Notes: a model not told the origin generated them from the letters alone. A DNA stretch of 64,000 bases from Leptodontidium sp. MPI-SDFR-AT-0119 (GCA_020726505.1 JAHLEZ010000034.1:310001-374000); one strand, 5' to 3'; positions 11,677-24,760 are shown, numbered from the stretch's first letter. A program made the numbers and translations.

Positions 11677-13902
11677 ATGATGAATTCGCTTCTTCTGTTC
11701 TTTATTTTCTTTGTAAGTTTTTGCAATTTCGGTCGGGTGGAAGGTGCAAGTCCCAGAAATGTCTATGACTACATCGTGGTAGGAAGCGGGCCGGGTGGTG
11801 CGCCGTTAGCTTCTCGTCTCGGCCTTGCGGGATATAAGGTCTTAGTCATCGAGGCTGGATCAGATGCCACGCCCACAGACTGGAATATTACTGTCCCATT
11901 CTTCAACGCATTAGCTGCGGAAGATCCTCGGATATCCTGGGATTTCTATGTAAGTTCAACCCAATCTATAGCAACATATGCAGCTAACAAGCACAAGGTC
12001 AACCACTTCCCTCAGCAAGCAGATAACGAGAAGGATCCCAAGTACAACTACGTGCTTCCGGATGGCACTCTGTACACAGGCCACAGCCCACCGGCCGGCG
12101 CCACGCCAAAAGGCTTCCTCTATCCCCGATCTTCAGCAGTTGGCGGGTGTGTCAACCACAATGCATTGATCATGATGTATCCGCTCGCGGCTGAGTGGTC
12201 AGAACTTGTCGACATCACTGGAGACTCCTCGTGGAATGCTGCACAGATGCGCAAATATTTCCAAAAAATAGAGGACTGTCAGTATCTTTCACCAGGTGCA
12301 GCTGGGCACGGTTTCAGCGGCTGGCTGCGAACGAATCGAGCCGATGAGTCTATATTCCTCGGTGATACTCAAGTGGTGCAAATTCTACAGGTATGCATAA
12401 ATCCCAAAGACAGAGATTAAGCTAACAGAGTCTAGGCAGGTCTCAACGTCTCTGAACAAACAGTAAAGCCTGGGAGAAACTTGAATGACTCTCTTGCACG
12501 TGATTTGAATGCCTTCGAAGACTACGAAACGCACCAGGGGCTCTTCAACACGCCTCTGAACATAGACCATTACAAACGGAGCTCTCCTCGCGATTTCCTC
12601 ATAAACACGGCCCAATACCTCAGTACGTACGGAGGCAGTGGCAGGATTGACATTCGAACAGAGTGTCTAGCCACCCGGGTGTTGTTCAAACCAAAAACTA
12701 CACATGCAATTGGGGTAGAGTTCATGGACGGCCAGAGTCTGTACCGGGCAGACCCGAGAGCTCAAAATGCCTTTCACGGCGTTATTGGTACGTAAACATC
12801 TTTATAGAGATGAGACGATCAACTATTAAATATAACCACAGGCATCGCACTCGCGAAGAAAGAAGTCATAATCTCTGCAGGCACTTTCAACACACCGCAA
12901 CTACTCAAACTCAGTGGTATCGGCCCTATAGAAGAACTTCACAGTTGAGGGGTCCCAGTCGTGGTCGACCTCCCTGGAGTAGGAGAGAATATGCAAGATC
13001 GTTACGAGAACTCCGTCATCGTAAATCTAACAAACCCGTTTACTGTGTGGGAGGTAGGTCGAACATCAGCCAAACATCATGCTCACTGCACTCAGCAAGT
13101 GCTATGCTAACGGAGTTCAAAGGGCTGCACTAGGGGCGCCACTGCCTCTGATCCATGTCTCCTGGATTGGAACTCGATTCAGAGCAACAAGACTAAGTAC
13201 GCAACCAACGGCCGAGCGGTCTCTGTACCCATACGCTCATCGGGAGCACTGGCTGCCGCGAACGACATGGTAATCGCCGGCCGTCCTGGTTACTTCACTG
13301 GCTACTTCCCAGGCTATTCCAAAATTGGCTCGAAGTTCCCTAATAGCTGGAGTTGGCCCGTAAGTAGTCATACCCAAGAATACAGAGCAGTACTATCAGG
13401 ACTGTACTGACAGCCAACGACATTCTAGACCTTGAAAGCCCGCACTCAGAACCGTGCAGGCAACGTCAGGCTAGTGACCAGCGATCCGCGTGACGTGCCT
13501 AGTATCAATTTCAACTACTACGACTCTGGAAGTGGAAATTGGTCCTACGATCTCGCTGCAACTGTCGGGGCAATGCAGTTTGCTCGAAGTATTGTCAAAC
13601 AGTACGAGAGAGACACTAACCAAACCGCTACAGAGCTTGTTCCGGGCCCAGGGTACGAGACGGAGGCCAAGCTAACAGAGTGGGTCAGAAGCACTTCCTT
13701 CGGACATCATGCGTGTTGTACGGCAAAGATTGGTGCTGATAGCGACCCTATGGCCGTGCTGGATTCGAAATTTCGCGTGCGCGGCACACAGGGGTTACGG
13801 GTAGTTGACGCGAGTGTGTTTCCAAGTATTCCGGGGTATTATATCCAAACGCCAATCTATATGATTAGTGAAAAGGCTGCAGCTGTGATTATTGGAAGTT
13901 AA
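11677..13902 (+). CDS. Secreted GMC oxidoreductase (aryl-alcohol/glucose oxidase type) with one internal stop
   Basis: FAD enzymes of this family oxidise alcohols or sugars, many with release of hydrogen peroxide. Exons: 11677-12390, 12436-12787, 12842-13053, 13123-13359 and 13429-13902, about 661 codons. A hydrophobic signal peptide (residues 1-23) precedes [19 protein letters not shown], the FAD-binding dinucleotide fold (GSGPGG at 36-41). GMC signature 1 ([14 protein letters not shown]) and signature 2 ([17 protein letters not shown]) are present, as is the C-terminal [13 protein letters not shown] containing the catalytic His. The only defect is TGA at 12946-12948, between EELHS and [12 protein letters not shown], where relatives have an ordinary residue; CGA-to-TGA would explain it. 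Everything downstream remains intact, so inactivation is recent or the base is wrong. The two preceding palindromes suggest co-regulation with the laccase group. Confidence 0.85.
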
Positions 13903-14762
13903 GGATGTTGCAAAGAGAGATTGTTTATCTGAGCAAATGTAGAGAAATTGAGGGGAAATCCATTTATTCTGTCTTGAGCTCCGCTTTAGAGGTTAGTCTG
14001 CAGTTCAAGCCTTTCCAAGGAAGACGTAGGCTAGAATAGCTCACAATTGGAAAGTGAAGTTCAGCGCACTGGGTATTTGCATACATTTAATCAAGCTTTT
14101 AAAGCGAAGGATACAACCATTGTTCTACCCACATCTTCCTTCTAACCTATGATGTCACTTAGAGTGGACTTCTGTTCAAAATAATTAATATTTGTATCTG
14201 GATCTTGTCGAATATAATGATCATCGTACCCAATTCACTTTATCTAAACGCTATTATCGACCTAACCTTTAAGTCATCTATACCTTGGACTTGATTCTAA
14301 TGAAAATGATGGCAGCTTCTCTTTTCGGGATTTCATTTTACTAGAAAAATGCTTTCAGAAATAAATAGTGAGCGAACACTTGATGTACGGTCTCTCACCT
14401 CCGAAGTTGCACATTTCCCCATCTCTCTCGTCTGAAGTAGGAATGTTTCAAAATGAAAATTATAAATTAAACGCAACAAATTGTAGTGATTTTTATAAAT
14501 GGTGAAATTTAACATACAGCATGAAAACAAAGAGTAATGGAACTGCCAAGAGTAACTCAGAGATTTTTCCTCACAACCTTATAATCACAATACGATATTT
14601 TGATTTGGAACGGCTACAATATTCTAGGAATCATGATATATCTTAAGAAATGTGAGGAGGATCGTCTAGACACAATGTGTGAGCGATTCCCACCACCCCC
14701 CGCGCACTTCTCTCTTATCCAAGCATATTGCACTGCTCTAATTCCGACCCCCATTTTCCTGT
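13903..14762. other. Intergenic between converging genes
   Basis: Moderately AT-rich and without recognisable coding. It should contain the 3' untranslated regions of the GMC gene and of TRI14-like gene 1. Confidence 0.5.
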
Positions 14763-16053
14763 CTAAGGAGTGTATGTGGTTGGGGGATTGCCTGCCGCCG
14801 CATTCGCGAGAAGGTCCAACACGTACTGGGTGATATCGACCTGCGGGAAGATGCTCCTGGTGCCGGCAACATCATAGACCCCAGTATCAAAGAAGAATTC
14901 CTCGTTCATATAAATGCTGTTTGCAATCTGGACGGTGTTGGTGGCAAGGCCGAAGTTTGTCGGCGTCCCATATGCCGGAACCTGGAGAACAGCGCCAAGG
15001 TATGTCGCAGTCTGCCAGTGATTCGTGCTCTTGAACACAGTGATTCCGTACCCATCCGCCGAGCAAAGTATGACTGTTTGGCCGAACATGGGTGGCATGT
15101 AAATCCCGTCGCATTGTGGAAGCAAGCTGCCAAGGTTGCTGATGGGAACTACTACGACGGTGGGGGTGCTGGCGGTTGTGTCCCAGGTATACATTACGTG
15201 GTCTTGGTTGTTGATACTCAATACTTGTTACCGAAAGATACGATGCCGTTGATTCCACTGAGTGACGCATTCAAGTTGCTGGGTGTGTAAAACTCAGTAA
15301 CAACACCCGAAGGGGAAACCTTGGCAATTCCCGATCCGAAGGTTGCGATATTGTAGGAGTTGCCAACCAAATCTTCGGCCATGTCTTGGAATCCGGAAAC
15401 TAGCTGCCCAGTCCGAGCCAGAACTATATTCTGGTAGGTTGTGAGATTGGCGATAGAGACAACGGAGTTCGTTATGGTGGAGTATTTGATCTGTAGGTTG
15501 GGCCCGCTGCGGTCAGCTCCACCGGTTACGAAAGGACGGCCGGAGCTTTGGACAATCAAGTGTCAGCAAGTACTTTGAAAATCTAACGAAGAAAGAGCTT
15601 TGTGTGGTTTTAATCTTAATGAGTAATACTTACTTGGCTGAGAAGTACATCATGCCAGTCAAGGGATTAAAGTCGATGCCAGAGATATGGAACGGATCAA
15701 CGCCAGAGATTCCAGGGAAAGTCAGAATCGTTTGTGCCTTCGTATAAGGGTCATAGACCAACACAGTACCGTTGAAGTTGGAACTAGAAAGCAGTTAGAG
15801 ATCGCCCTCAAATGAGAAGCTTTTTAAGTTTATTTGCCTGAGGTAGTATTTGCAATGAATGGAGTCAAAATCCGAGTTCTCGGGATATAGCCTATAGTTA
15901 GTGACGTTGAAGTCTCCAGAGAATGCAGGGCCTGCGCTAACATCAGTCAAGGGCAAATCCGAGGACAAGGTGCTTACAGCTTTGGCTCCGTCGTACATCC
16001 CTTGCCAGAGCGGTGGAAACGAGGCCAAGGGCCAAAAGACGTGTGAAGAACAT
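14763..16053 (-). CDS. TRI14/Mala s 1-like secreted beta-propeller protein, copy 1; one frameshift
   Basis: Exons on the minus strand: 16053-15978, 15931-15838, 15783-15634 and 15545-14763. The signal peptide is MFFTRLLALGLVSTALA. The conserved opening CPAFSGDFNVTNYRLYPENS matches copy 2 (CPPISGDFNVTYFRLYSEG). Motifs GISGVDPFHISGIDF, SGFQDMAEDLVGNSY and CDGIYMPPMFG follow. The family includes Fusarium Tri14, a trichothecene-cluster protein of unclear biochemistry, and the Malassezia allergen Mala s 1. Intron 2 begins GC rather than GT (CTCAG|GCAAAT). The frame breaks by one base at about 15222, between GIVSFGNK and LSINNQDHVMYTWD, so about 150 C-terminal residues are out of frame. A TTCGGCCCGAA site lies 413 bp upstream. 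Its role in a cluster is inferred from context only. Confidence 0.8.
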
Positions 16054-18050
16054 TGTTGCGGAGCTTCTCGTTTGTGATAATTGAAGCAAAGATGTTGAGG
16101 GGCAACAATTGGAAGAACTCTGCTGGTTGATTATCCTCATTTGAGAACCTGCTGCCTTCATATAGTGAAATACGTTTCTAGGGCTCAATCCTGGCTCAAT
16201 ACTATAATGACACGACACCCCTGAATCTTCAGAGCAAATATTGACGGTGGTTGATCTTCCCGCCACACTCCATACTGTCATGCCGAAAGAACTGCCGTGT
16301 CACAGATTTTGCGGGGGTGTTTTATACTCTCCCTCCTCCCCTTACGGTAGCAGAAGTTAAATTATTGACAAGTGCACGCATAAAAGTTTAACGTTGCTAC
16401 TAGGGGCGGAGAGTAGTAATTCAGGCATGGTCTCTAATCGGGTTCGGCCAGTGTCGACGTTGGTGTTCGGCCCGAACAGAGGTGGTCGGTCGCTGCGATA
16501 TTTCTAAAATCCTCAGTAGTTCCATCTAGAGCAAACTTAACATGAGAAAATGTAACATTATAATATGGACTTTCTTAGAATTCATTTTAGAGACGCACCT
16601 AGAACAAGCAAGACCAGAATTTGGGAATAATAATAATAATGTAGTTCAAAATCTTACCTAATAACTATACTCTTGACTTCACTGGAGATTACCGTCTCGG
16701 CTGGAAAGAGCACATTTACGGCCGTAGGCTGTGCTCAATTTGGCATATATTAAATAGCCTGGAAGCTGAATCGGGGGTCCAAGTCTTCCAAAGAAGTTCC
16801 CAAATTTAGTTGTAAAAGTTATCGTTTGGTCTTCGTTTCCTCTCATCCTAGTGGCAGATTAGCAATACAGTCGTTATTTCGCTGCATGAAATCGTCTAAG
16901 CTTAAGCGCGGTTAACCTCCAAAATCTTTTTCCGAAGATTAACAAATACAATTGCTGACGGCTTATCTTGCAGGTTTGGCGATCATTAGAGCGGTTGAAG
17001 GAAAGTTTAAACATAGGATTGACACATTCAGTGGCGTCCAACGGAGATTGTCCAGGCACCACATCAGCCGACAAATACAATTAGAGTTTATGGCTAATGT
17101 AGCGGTAATTGCTGTTATATGCTTGATCTTGCATTCAGATCCCCGGGGTGAAGAGCGGAACGGGGTTCCCCTGGATTTGAGAAGATCGAAACCTGTCGTG
17201 GAGGTAAACTTTCCTATGAACCAATAAGGTATTGTTTAATCTTGATTCTTTGTAGTCATCGCGATTGTTAACTTTGCCCCAGAGAAGTTCCGAGGAAAAA
17301 TCAGTTGATTTGGTGCTCAGTACTGCACAACTGAAGCCTTTGGAATAATACAGGTCATGGTGAGTGATTCCAAGTTGGAGATTATTTTTAAAATCGTTTG
17401 AGACTTCTATTTTTTTTTTTTTAAAAAAAAAAGAAATTTGGTTAGATTAGCCCACGAATATTATCGCTACTCTACCGCCGAAAACTCAAGCGTCTTGATC
17501 TCTGTATATGGGTGTGGGATGTAACTATAGTACTTGTCTTTCAGCTCTTAGTTGAGTGAGATATATCGAAAATTTAAAAATTTTGAACCCTTCCCCCCCC
17601 TTGAACTAAAAGATGGTGAATGAATTTAATTTCATCGAATTTGCTATCTGGTATATGGGCTGTAGGCTTCGCAGTATTAGCACAAGGTAATTGTCCAGTG
17701 TACTCAGTTTCGACTCGTCGACTCCACGACTCCGGTTCTGTCAGATTTTGGGTCACTTGATATGGAACACAGAAGAGCCCAGAAAAGAGTTGATTGAAGA
17801 CTCTGCAGAGCTACTCTACAGTAAAGAAGAGATCTCTTTATATATACTGGAGGCAATAAATTCTAGAGAGAAGTAAAGCCTTAATATATCGCCGATACGT
17901 CGAATTGGCATAAGAAAGTAAAGTGCCACTAGTCACGTGCTGGCAACTGACAGGTTCTTTCCAAAACCAACCAACTCCAGGCTCTGTCAATCGATTGACT
18001 CATATTGTAACTTAACTGATATCAACCGAAGACAGACTGAGCTCTTTCTC
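16054..18050. other. Intergenic, upstream of TRI14-like 1 and downstream of the laccase
   Basis: Contains an (AAT)n microsatellite at about 16626-16640 and a T13A10 run at 17410-17432 that could fold back on itself. Short ORFs have no recognisable domain. Confidence 0.5.
16466..16476. promoter_or_regulatory. TTCGGCCCGAA palindrome upstream of TRI14-like 1
   Basis: Perfect 11-bp palindrome around a central C, 413 bp before the start codon of the minus-strand TRI14-like gene. It matches the GMC and TRI14-like 2/MFS sites. Confidence 0.5.
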
Positions 18051-20121
18051 CTAAATACCAGAATCATCTTTCAAATTCAATGAGATATGGTTCGCCCATG
18101 CGGCGCATGTATCCAGCAAGTTTCTTTCTTCGCCATGCAAAAGAGGCTTAATTTCGTTCTGCCGTTCTAGAAACTGAACCGCAAACCCTTGACTGGCATG
18201 CCATGCTATGTGACAGTGCAAAATCCAAGAACCCGGATTATCTGTTTTGAAGGCAAGCCCCAGCCAACCGTTGCCAGGAAGGGAAGCAGTGTCTCGACGC
18301 GGGGGGTTCTTCAGATTAACCGGCGTGGTAGAAGCGTTGAATATATCCGTTCCTAAACCAATGACGAAAGAATCATGCCCATGCAGATGCACTGGGTGCG
18401 TTATTCCGAGAGTCGAGATGTCTTGCAGGATGAAATAAACCCATTCGTTGACCTGTGGGACAGGATGAACTTGATAGGTTGGAGGCCACTGAAGCGTGGT
18501 ATTTTGTACAATCGCGAGATTAGTTGGGTTTCTAAGTTTGTTAGAGCCATCTGGTTATTGGAGGAGATACTACTTACGCCCAGTCGAGCCAGAACCCAGC
18601 CCCTCCCATAAGCCAGGTAAAGATCCCAGTCCAATGACGGTTAAGTGTCTCGATGTCCTCGACAGAAGCATCACCCACGTTCAAAGGCAGGTGTGGAACA
18701 AGGCTTGCACTTGGCTCATCTCCACATTGACTTGGATATGCGGTACCCGTTGTTGTTGGAACTGTGGTCGACCTGTGATCATAACGGACTATTGCGAGAG
18801 TATTATTCCAGTATGGATTTACCTTACAAGTCTGCTGCCCAGTTGCCCGCATCCAGTAGTTCCCAGGAGTAGAGTTGGCTTCAACAATCACATCATATCG
18901 TTGTCCGATGCCTATCATGATCTATTCCGCTACTCAGAGGGAATTCTTTTTAGCATGCGAGTAGAATAGGACTTACGCTATCACTCAGATAAGGAACGAT
19001 AGGAACTAGATCATTGGCAATGACTAGGAGCTTGTGACCGTCAATCGAAAACCTCATATAACCATCGGCAGCCGTGTTGATGATTCGAAGGCGGTGCTTT
19101 TTACCACGCTGAAAGGTGGTCTCCCACCGTTTCCCGCTGCCCACACAAGCAGGATCGCTTGATCCGGCACAATTATAGATATTGTGACCGTTGATTATTC
19201 CATTGTCGGGAATTGGGGACCCGTACTTGCCGCTGGTTTCCCATAGTTGGGCCGCTGTTTGATGATACCAATCTGATATGATGATAGGTCCCAGATCCAC
19301 ATCATAGTTGGCAGTAGCAGGTCCATTGATGATGAATGCACCAAGCACCCCATCTCCGTATTGCTATATAAGTTGTTAGTTCTTAACGAATGGTGCAATC
19401 TAAACAAAGAAGCATCTTCCAAACGTACAGTCGACAAATGTGAATGATACCATGTTGTACCATATTGCTCCGCACGAAACATGTGAGTGTAAGTTCCACC
19501 GGGTGAGATTGGACATTGTGTTACGCCCGGCACTCCATCAGCACTGTTTGTATTTCTCTGATTTAGTCCGTGAAAGTGAATTGCAGTGTCATTATCCTTC
19601 AATTTATTTGTAACGTGTACAATGACTGTTTTATGTTAGTTCGTTGGAACAGATAGAATTGGGTCACTTGCCATGGTCACCCCAATCAGCGGTCAATGTC
19701 GGCCCAGGATATGTTCCATTCACGACCAGTCCAACTCTTTCGTAGCCCTGAATAGGCATTTAGCGTTTGTTAGAGATTTGTAAGGCAGGAAATTTTCTTT
19801 GTACATCTGGTGCTATGGTAACATTATTGATTTCAAGCCAGTACTACATCGTATCAGTGAAGCTTCCAAGCAAAAGTTGCTCGTACGTACTTCTCTGGTC
19901 CTGCCTGTATTGGGTGTAATCTCGTACCAATTTGTGTCGATGCTATACGACCCCCACTGATTCCGATTTCTTGGGCCATTCATGCATCCCGAAAGACAAT
20001 TAAGGTATTTAGGGACAAGAATATCCTTGATGGCAAGTGAAGTGGTGGTTGATCCAGTCACCGAAGCATAGGACGCAGATACCAATGGTAAGAAGGTTAT
20101 CAAGCTCGGTAGAGAAGACAT
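18051..20121 (-). CDS. Ascomycete laccase (multicopper oxidase)
   Basis: Laccase oxidises phenols with four coppers and reduces oxygen to water, outside the cell. Seven exons fit: 20121-19891, 19843-19805, 19747-19672, 19625-19429, 19363-18977, 18921-18578 and 18531-18051. They give 584 residues with frame kept at every junction. The N-terminus (LPSLITFLPLVSASYASVTG) is a signal peptide. Copper motifs are all present: IHFHGLNQ (His132 and His134), WYHSHLST (His176 and His178), HPVHLHGHD and HCHIAWHASQGFAVQF. The last four residues, DSGI, form the C-terminal plug seen in ascomycete laccases and absent from basidiomycete ones. The third intron starts GC (CATG|GCAAGT). The gene is divergent from the aldehyde dehydrogenase with 545 bp between starts, holding a TCGGACCGAA site. 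It looks fully functional. Confidence 0.95.
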
Positions 20122-20366
20122 CTTGTGGGTTGAAAGTCCAGCTTGATATCGTCTGGTGTGAAAGAGTGAGGACAGATGTAAGAATAAGGAAAACTCTGTA
20201 TTTAAATAAGCATCAATCTATTGCAATCACAAACATTAAAATATCTGTAAGATTTCTAAATCGCACATGATTAAATATACTTTTTCAAGGGAGATGATAA
20301 TCTTCAATATTTAATGATAGGGCAAGTAAAGCGTGGTTTCTGTGGTGCTCTGAGTTTATAAGTTAC

Positions 20367-20376
20367 TCGGACCGAA
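20367..20376. promoter_or_regulatory. TCGGACCGAA site in the laccase/aldehyde dehydrogenase bidirectional promoter
   Basis: A one-base variant of the TTCGGSCCGAA palindrome, retaining CGG-N-CCG. It lies 246 bp upstream of the laccase start and about 290 bp upstream of the aldehyde dehydrogenase start, so it could serve both genes. Confidence 0.4.
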
Positions 20377-20666
20377 CGTTATTAACTCTAAGTCGCAAGA
20401 TGCCGATAATTAGGGCCTCGAACTAGTAACCTAAAGGATAAAGTTTTTAGGAACTTAAATTCCACCAGCCTGTAAAGCTATTGGAGGATAGACATGAATC
20501 GGTAATACCTCCGGCAATTAAGGAAGCTGGAACAAAATTTTGGATGAACTATCAAGATTCAGGTCGATAATTCTTTGACGTTTTGTTTCTTGGTATAAAC
20601 TGGGAGCTGGAGCCGCGAATTGGTTTTCGTAGTAGCCTTGGCATCACCTTTTCGTCCCATCTACAC

Positions 20667-22394
20667 ATGATGTCTTCCGCGATCCTCGAGCCTGAGGGCA
20701 GCAAAAGATCTCAAAAGGATATGGCCAGATTTCTTGATCAGGAAGGAGATATGCCGACATCGAATCCAAGCGAACAAATTACTAGCCCAATGATTCTACA
20801 AGATGAGTTACATTATATTGTTCCTCAACTCATCAACGGCAAAGACGTCATTACTCCCAAGAGCTTCCAAGTCGTCGCCCCTAAAACCGGCAACTTGCTT
20901 TACAAGTGCAGCTGTGTCTCTGTACCCGAGGCATTATCTGCAGTTGATGCCGCCCAGGCCGCATTCCGCTTGTGGAGAGGGGTGCCGCCTTCGCAGAAAC
21001 GCGACTTATTCCTAAATGCTGCTGCAATTCTAAAGAGAAGGCGATCTGAGTTAGAAGGTTACATGTGCCAGGAGACCGGAGCAACGGATGGCTGGGCGAG
21101 TTTCAACATCACTACAGCAGTTGATGGTCTTCGCGATGTAGCTGGCAGGACCGCATGTGTTGGAGGAATGCTACCTATCTCGAATGACCAGGTATGTAGA
21201 TTTCCTTAGTTGTTCTGGCTTAGTTTCATAACTTTCTACCTCGGATAGCGCTTCTTTCTCTAGTAATGCTAACTCTGAGATTCGTAGGGGACAATGGCTG
21301 TAGTGCTCAAGGAGCCCTTGGGCGTCAAACTAGGAATTGCACCGTGGTATGTCTTTCTCCGCACTCTGCTCTAGCCACACCCAAAGTTTTGACAAGATTG
21401 GCTATTGCTTAGGAACGCACCCTATATTCTCGGGTTTCCCGCCGTGACTTACGCCTTAGCGGCCGGCAGTACTGTGATCTTGAAAGCGGCAGAATTATCC
21501 CCTCGTTGTTCGTGGGCTATTGGAGATGTTTTTAGGGACGCTAGACTACCGGCCGGCGTTCTGAATGTGATCGTTCACCATGCGTCAGATGCAGCTTCAG
21601 TAACACAGGCACTCATCGAAGCTCCTCAAATCAAAAAGGTAAACTTCACAGGCAGTACCGCGGTAGGGAAAATCATTGGCCAGCTCGCAGCTGCCAACGT
21701 CAAGCCCGTGTTACTAGAGCTAGGCGGCAAAGCATCCGCGATTGTGTGCGAAGATGCAGATCTGGCCCTTGCGGCTGCAGAGACTGCTAGAGGCGCCTTC
21801 CTCAACAGTGGCCATATTTGTATGTCCACGGAGCGTATCCTTGTTCATAAAAGTGTCAGTGAGCATTTCCTGGCAGCGTTCAAGGACGTAATGAATACCA
21901 CGTTTTCCCAGCCTTGTACGTTGATTTCTCGGGGGGCAGTTTTGAAAAATCAACAGCTGCTTCAACAAGCAACTAAAGAGGGAGCCCGTCTTCTCTATTC
22001 CAATTTCCAGGACGGCGACGATGAATTGGCCGGGGCGCAAATGCGTCCGTGTGCTGTTCTCGGCGTCCAGCCAGGCAAGAGCATGGATATATACTACACA
22101 GAGTCGTTTGGCCCTTCTGTTTCGATCCTGGAGTTCGAGGACGACGACGATGAATTGAAGGTTGCAAATGACACGACGTATGGCCTTACCTCTGCTATAT
22201 TTACTAGCGATCCTGCTCGTGGTCTGAGAATGGCCCGAGGCATTGAGAGCGGCGCGGTGCACATCAACTCCATGACGGTACATGATGAGCCCTGCTTGCC
22301 TCATGGGGGTGTGAAATCATCGGGATACGGTCGTTTTGGTAGTACTGGTCTTGATGAATGGCTTTGGACAAAGACCGTGACATTCAAAAAGTGA
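20667..22394 (+). CDS. NAD(P)-dependent aldehyde dehydrogenase (aromatic/salicylaldehyde-type)
   Basis: Oxidises an aldehyde to its acid. Exons: 20667-21191, 21288-21346 and 21413-22394, giving 521 residues. Hallmarks in order: IAPWNAPY (Rossmann entry and cofactor site), VNFTGSTAVGK, LLELGGKASAIV with general base Glu297, NSGHICMSTER with catalytic Cys331, then ESFGPSVSILEF and HGGVKSSGYGRFG. The GHICMSTER form is typical of the vanillin/salicylaldehyde dehydrogenase branch of fungal ALDHs; substrate is inferred. An upstream in-frame ATG at 20583 exists; I prefer 20667 because the resulting length is nearer the family's. It is divergent from the laccase, and its 3' end is followed by a dead Fot1 element. 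Confidence 0.9.
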
Positions 22395-22655
22395 ATCGCA
22401 ATCGTTGGCAGAAGGTAGCGCCGATGGTTCGGAGCAGGTATATTGAACAGAATGTGGCTAAGCTCAATCTGGTCGCGAATTTGCTCTCCAACTGTGAAAA
22501 TGCACCCTTAGAAACATTATGTCAGCTTCCCAGCCGGCCCAATTCATTACATGATGTTTTAGTAGTGCTTTAATTGATTAATCATTATATTCTTATTAAT
22601 CTAAAATACAAGAGAAGATCGCCAATCATATACCCAGTCTCGATTAGGGGCTTGC

Positions 22656-24460
22656 AGTAAGTCCCATTCCGCGCACCCCCCCATTCCGCGCACCTCGCTT
22701 AATACACCGCTTTTTTACATACCTACTTTTAATAATTAATAATTATCTTATTCTCTTATCGATTTTCTTAATTTTTAGAATATCAGTTGAGACGATTATT
22801 ATGCTAAAATATAGTAAAGACGACGTGGTTTTGGCCCTTTATGCAATCAAAAATGGCAAGTCCTTACGATAGGCCGCAAAAGAATAGGGCATACTAGAGT
22901 CCAGTCTCCGGGGCCGATATCACAATATAACTACTTATTAACAAGCTGCTAGTCATTTGTAGAGGCTACCTATAGTGTTAAAAGAGCGTTTTACACACTG
23001 GATTTTGACTTAGGAGACATTAGGGTTTAGTGTTACTTATGTATAAGTACGGCTTTTTAGGAACCGACTTTGCGTACTTTAAGGAGACCTTGTACTACTC
23101 GGAAAATAATGGGTATAACGGTTTTTTATGCGGAATCTTGTCTTAAGTACTAAGAACTAATATTCTATTAATTTTGTACGTGTTAATAACGCGACATCTA
23201 ATGTTATTAAGCTATAGTTCCACAAACTATAGATCCCAGCTATTAAGGCAATTCTACCTAAAAATCGATAGAACATAAATAAAGCAGGAATTATAGAAAG
23301 CTTTGGAGTTAATGGCTTAATTATTAGCTATATAAATCGACGTTTTGTTTAGCGAAAACAACCTAGTTCCCGGACTTAGACCTTGTTTATTAAATATATC
23401 TCTACTACTAGCCGCAAAACTACCCTACTTGTGATATATAAGGGAAAATCGGTCTAGTAATAGTAGTTCCTAGTAGATGTTAATTTATTTAAGGACTGGT
23501 AATTCACAGCGATAGAGAATAGATAAATAGATAACGCTACCGTATTAGAGTGGCTTGAAAAGGTCTTTATCCCTTAAACGTAACTACGTGACTAGGAACC
23601 ACGATTACTCGTCTTAGACGGCCACGGAAGTTATGAGACTACGGAATTCATGTAAAAGCGCTTAGAATATAATATATTTTATTGTTTTTACCTACACACA
23701 CGTCACACGTCTTATAACCTTTGGATTTATCGATTTTTTCTCCTCTTAAGGCATTTTACTAGAAACACTTCACTTTATTAGTATTAATAACTAATTTTAC
23801 CCTAATTGGCAAGCGTAACTTCTTGATATACTATTATAAGGCACGGCAAGAGAGCTTAACGGGTATAAATATTAGAGCTGGCTAGAGAGCTACCGGTCTT
23901 TGGCTAGTGAGTATAGTAAAACCACTAATGAGCCGATTACTATTAGAGAATAGTAATCAAGAGCTAGAAATTGATGCCCCGGAGGACCTTTAGACTATTA
24001 AGGAAGTGGAGGAATCATTAATTGTGTGGTCTACGCTAAAGGCTGGCAAAAAATTCAGGTTGTAGCTTAATACTTTGTTTAAATTATTACATAATAACCT
24101 TCTAACACGTCGACTACTCTTCAAAAAAGCTGTTAAGGCTTTTGATTAAAAGGAATTCGCTCTTAGCCAGGCAGAGATGAAGATATAGCAATTAAAGGCT
24201 AAATTAAATTAATTACAGCCACGAAAAAAGCGGAAGGTACAAACTAGCCCAAATTTCAAGTTTACAGATATTCAGGCTATCTAAAGAGCTCAAATTGTAG
24301 CTAGAGATCAAGAAATTGTACTTATTAATTTAGATTTAGCAGGAGATTCTAATATTACAAAATATTGCATAGAAATTAAAGCGTTGTAGAGTTATTAAGT
24401 GTTATTTATAAGTGGTAGTAAAATTACGGGGTGCGCGGAATGGGGGGGTGGGGACTTACT
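22656..24460 (+). mobile_element. Fot1/pogo-family (Tc1-mariner) transposon, RIP-inactivated
   Basis: The ends are inverted: AGTAAGTCCC at 22656-22665 and its complement at 24451-24460, both followed inward by C-rich sequence and ATTCCGCGCAC. The interior, about 1.8 kb, encodes a pogo-type transposase riddled with stops. From 22801 it reads MLKYSKDDVVLALYAIKNGK, then stops within the helix-turn-helix, then THWILT. Near 23600 it reads LLVLDGHGSYETTEFM, the central Asp region of the DDE domain, followed by degraded LPTHTSHVLQPLDLS and FSPLKAFY. Stops fit CAA/CAG-to-TAA/TAG changes, so RIP is likely. No clear TA duplication is visible at the ends as placed. The 5' end has an extra copy of the ATTCCGCGCAC segment. 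Confidence 0.85.
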
Positions 24461-24760
24461 CACAAATTCAACATTATATAGGTATTTATAAAAACGACGC
24501 CAACGTCCGCTCAGCAAGGCCTTGGAATCCTAATAACTTCAACTCGCGGAACGTGGTATTTTCCCGGTGAGGTTTATATCATATCTCGCACACATTTTCA
24601 CTCTTTTAAATTCAATCCAAGCACATACTCTAGAGTCGAAGTGTGGTAATTCTATTGACAGATACACACTAGCTAAGAGTCTAACACTACCATACAAGGC
24701 GCCACTACCTAGGAGTCCAGAGTTGGCATTACCACAAGCCCTTAACCTTGATCAAATTTT

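Noticed and set aside
21720..22304. Minus-strand ORF of 194 codons
   Set aside because: Entirely antisense to the conserved aldehyde dehydrogenase exon; no recognisable protein.
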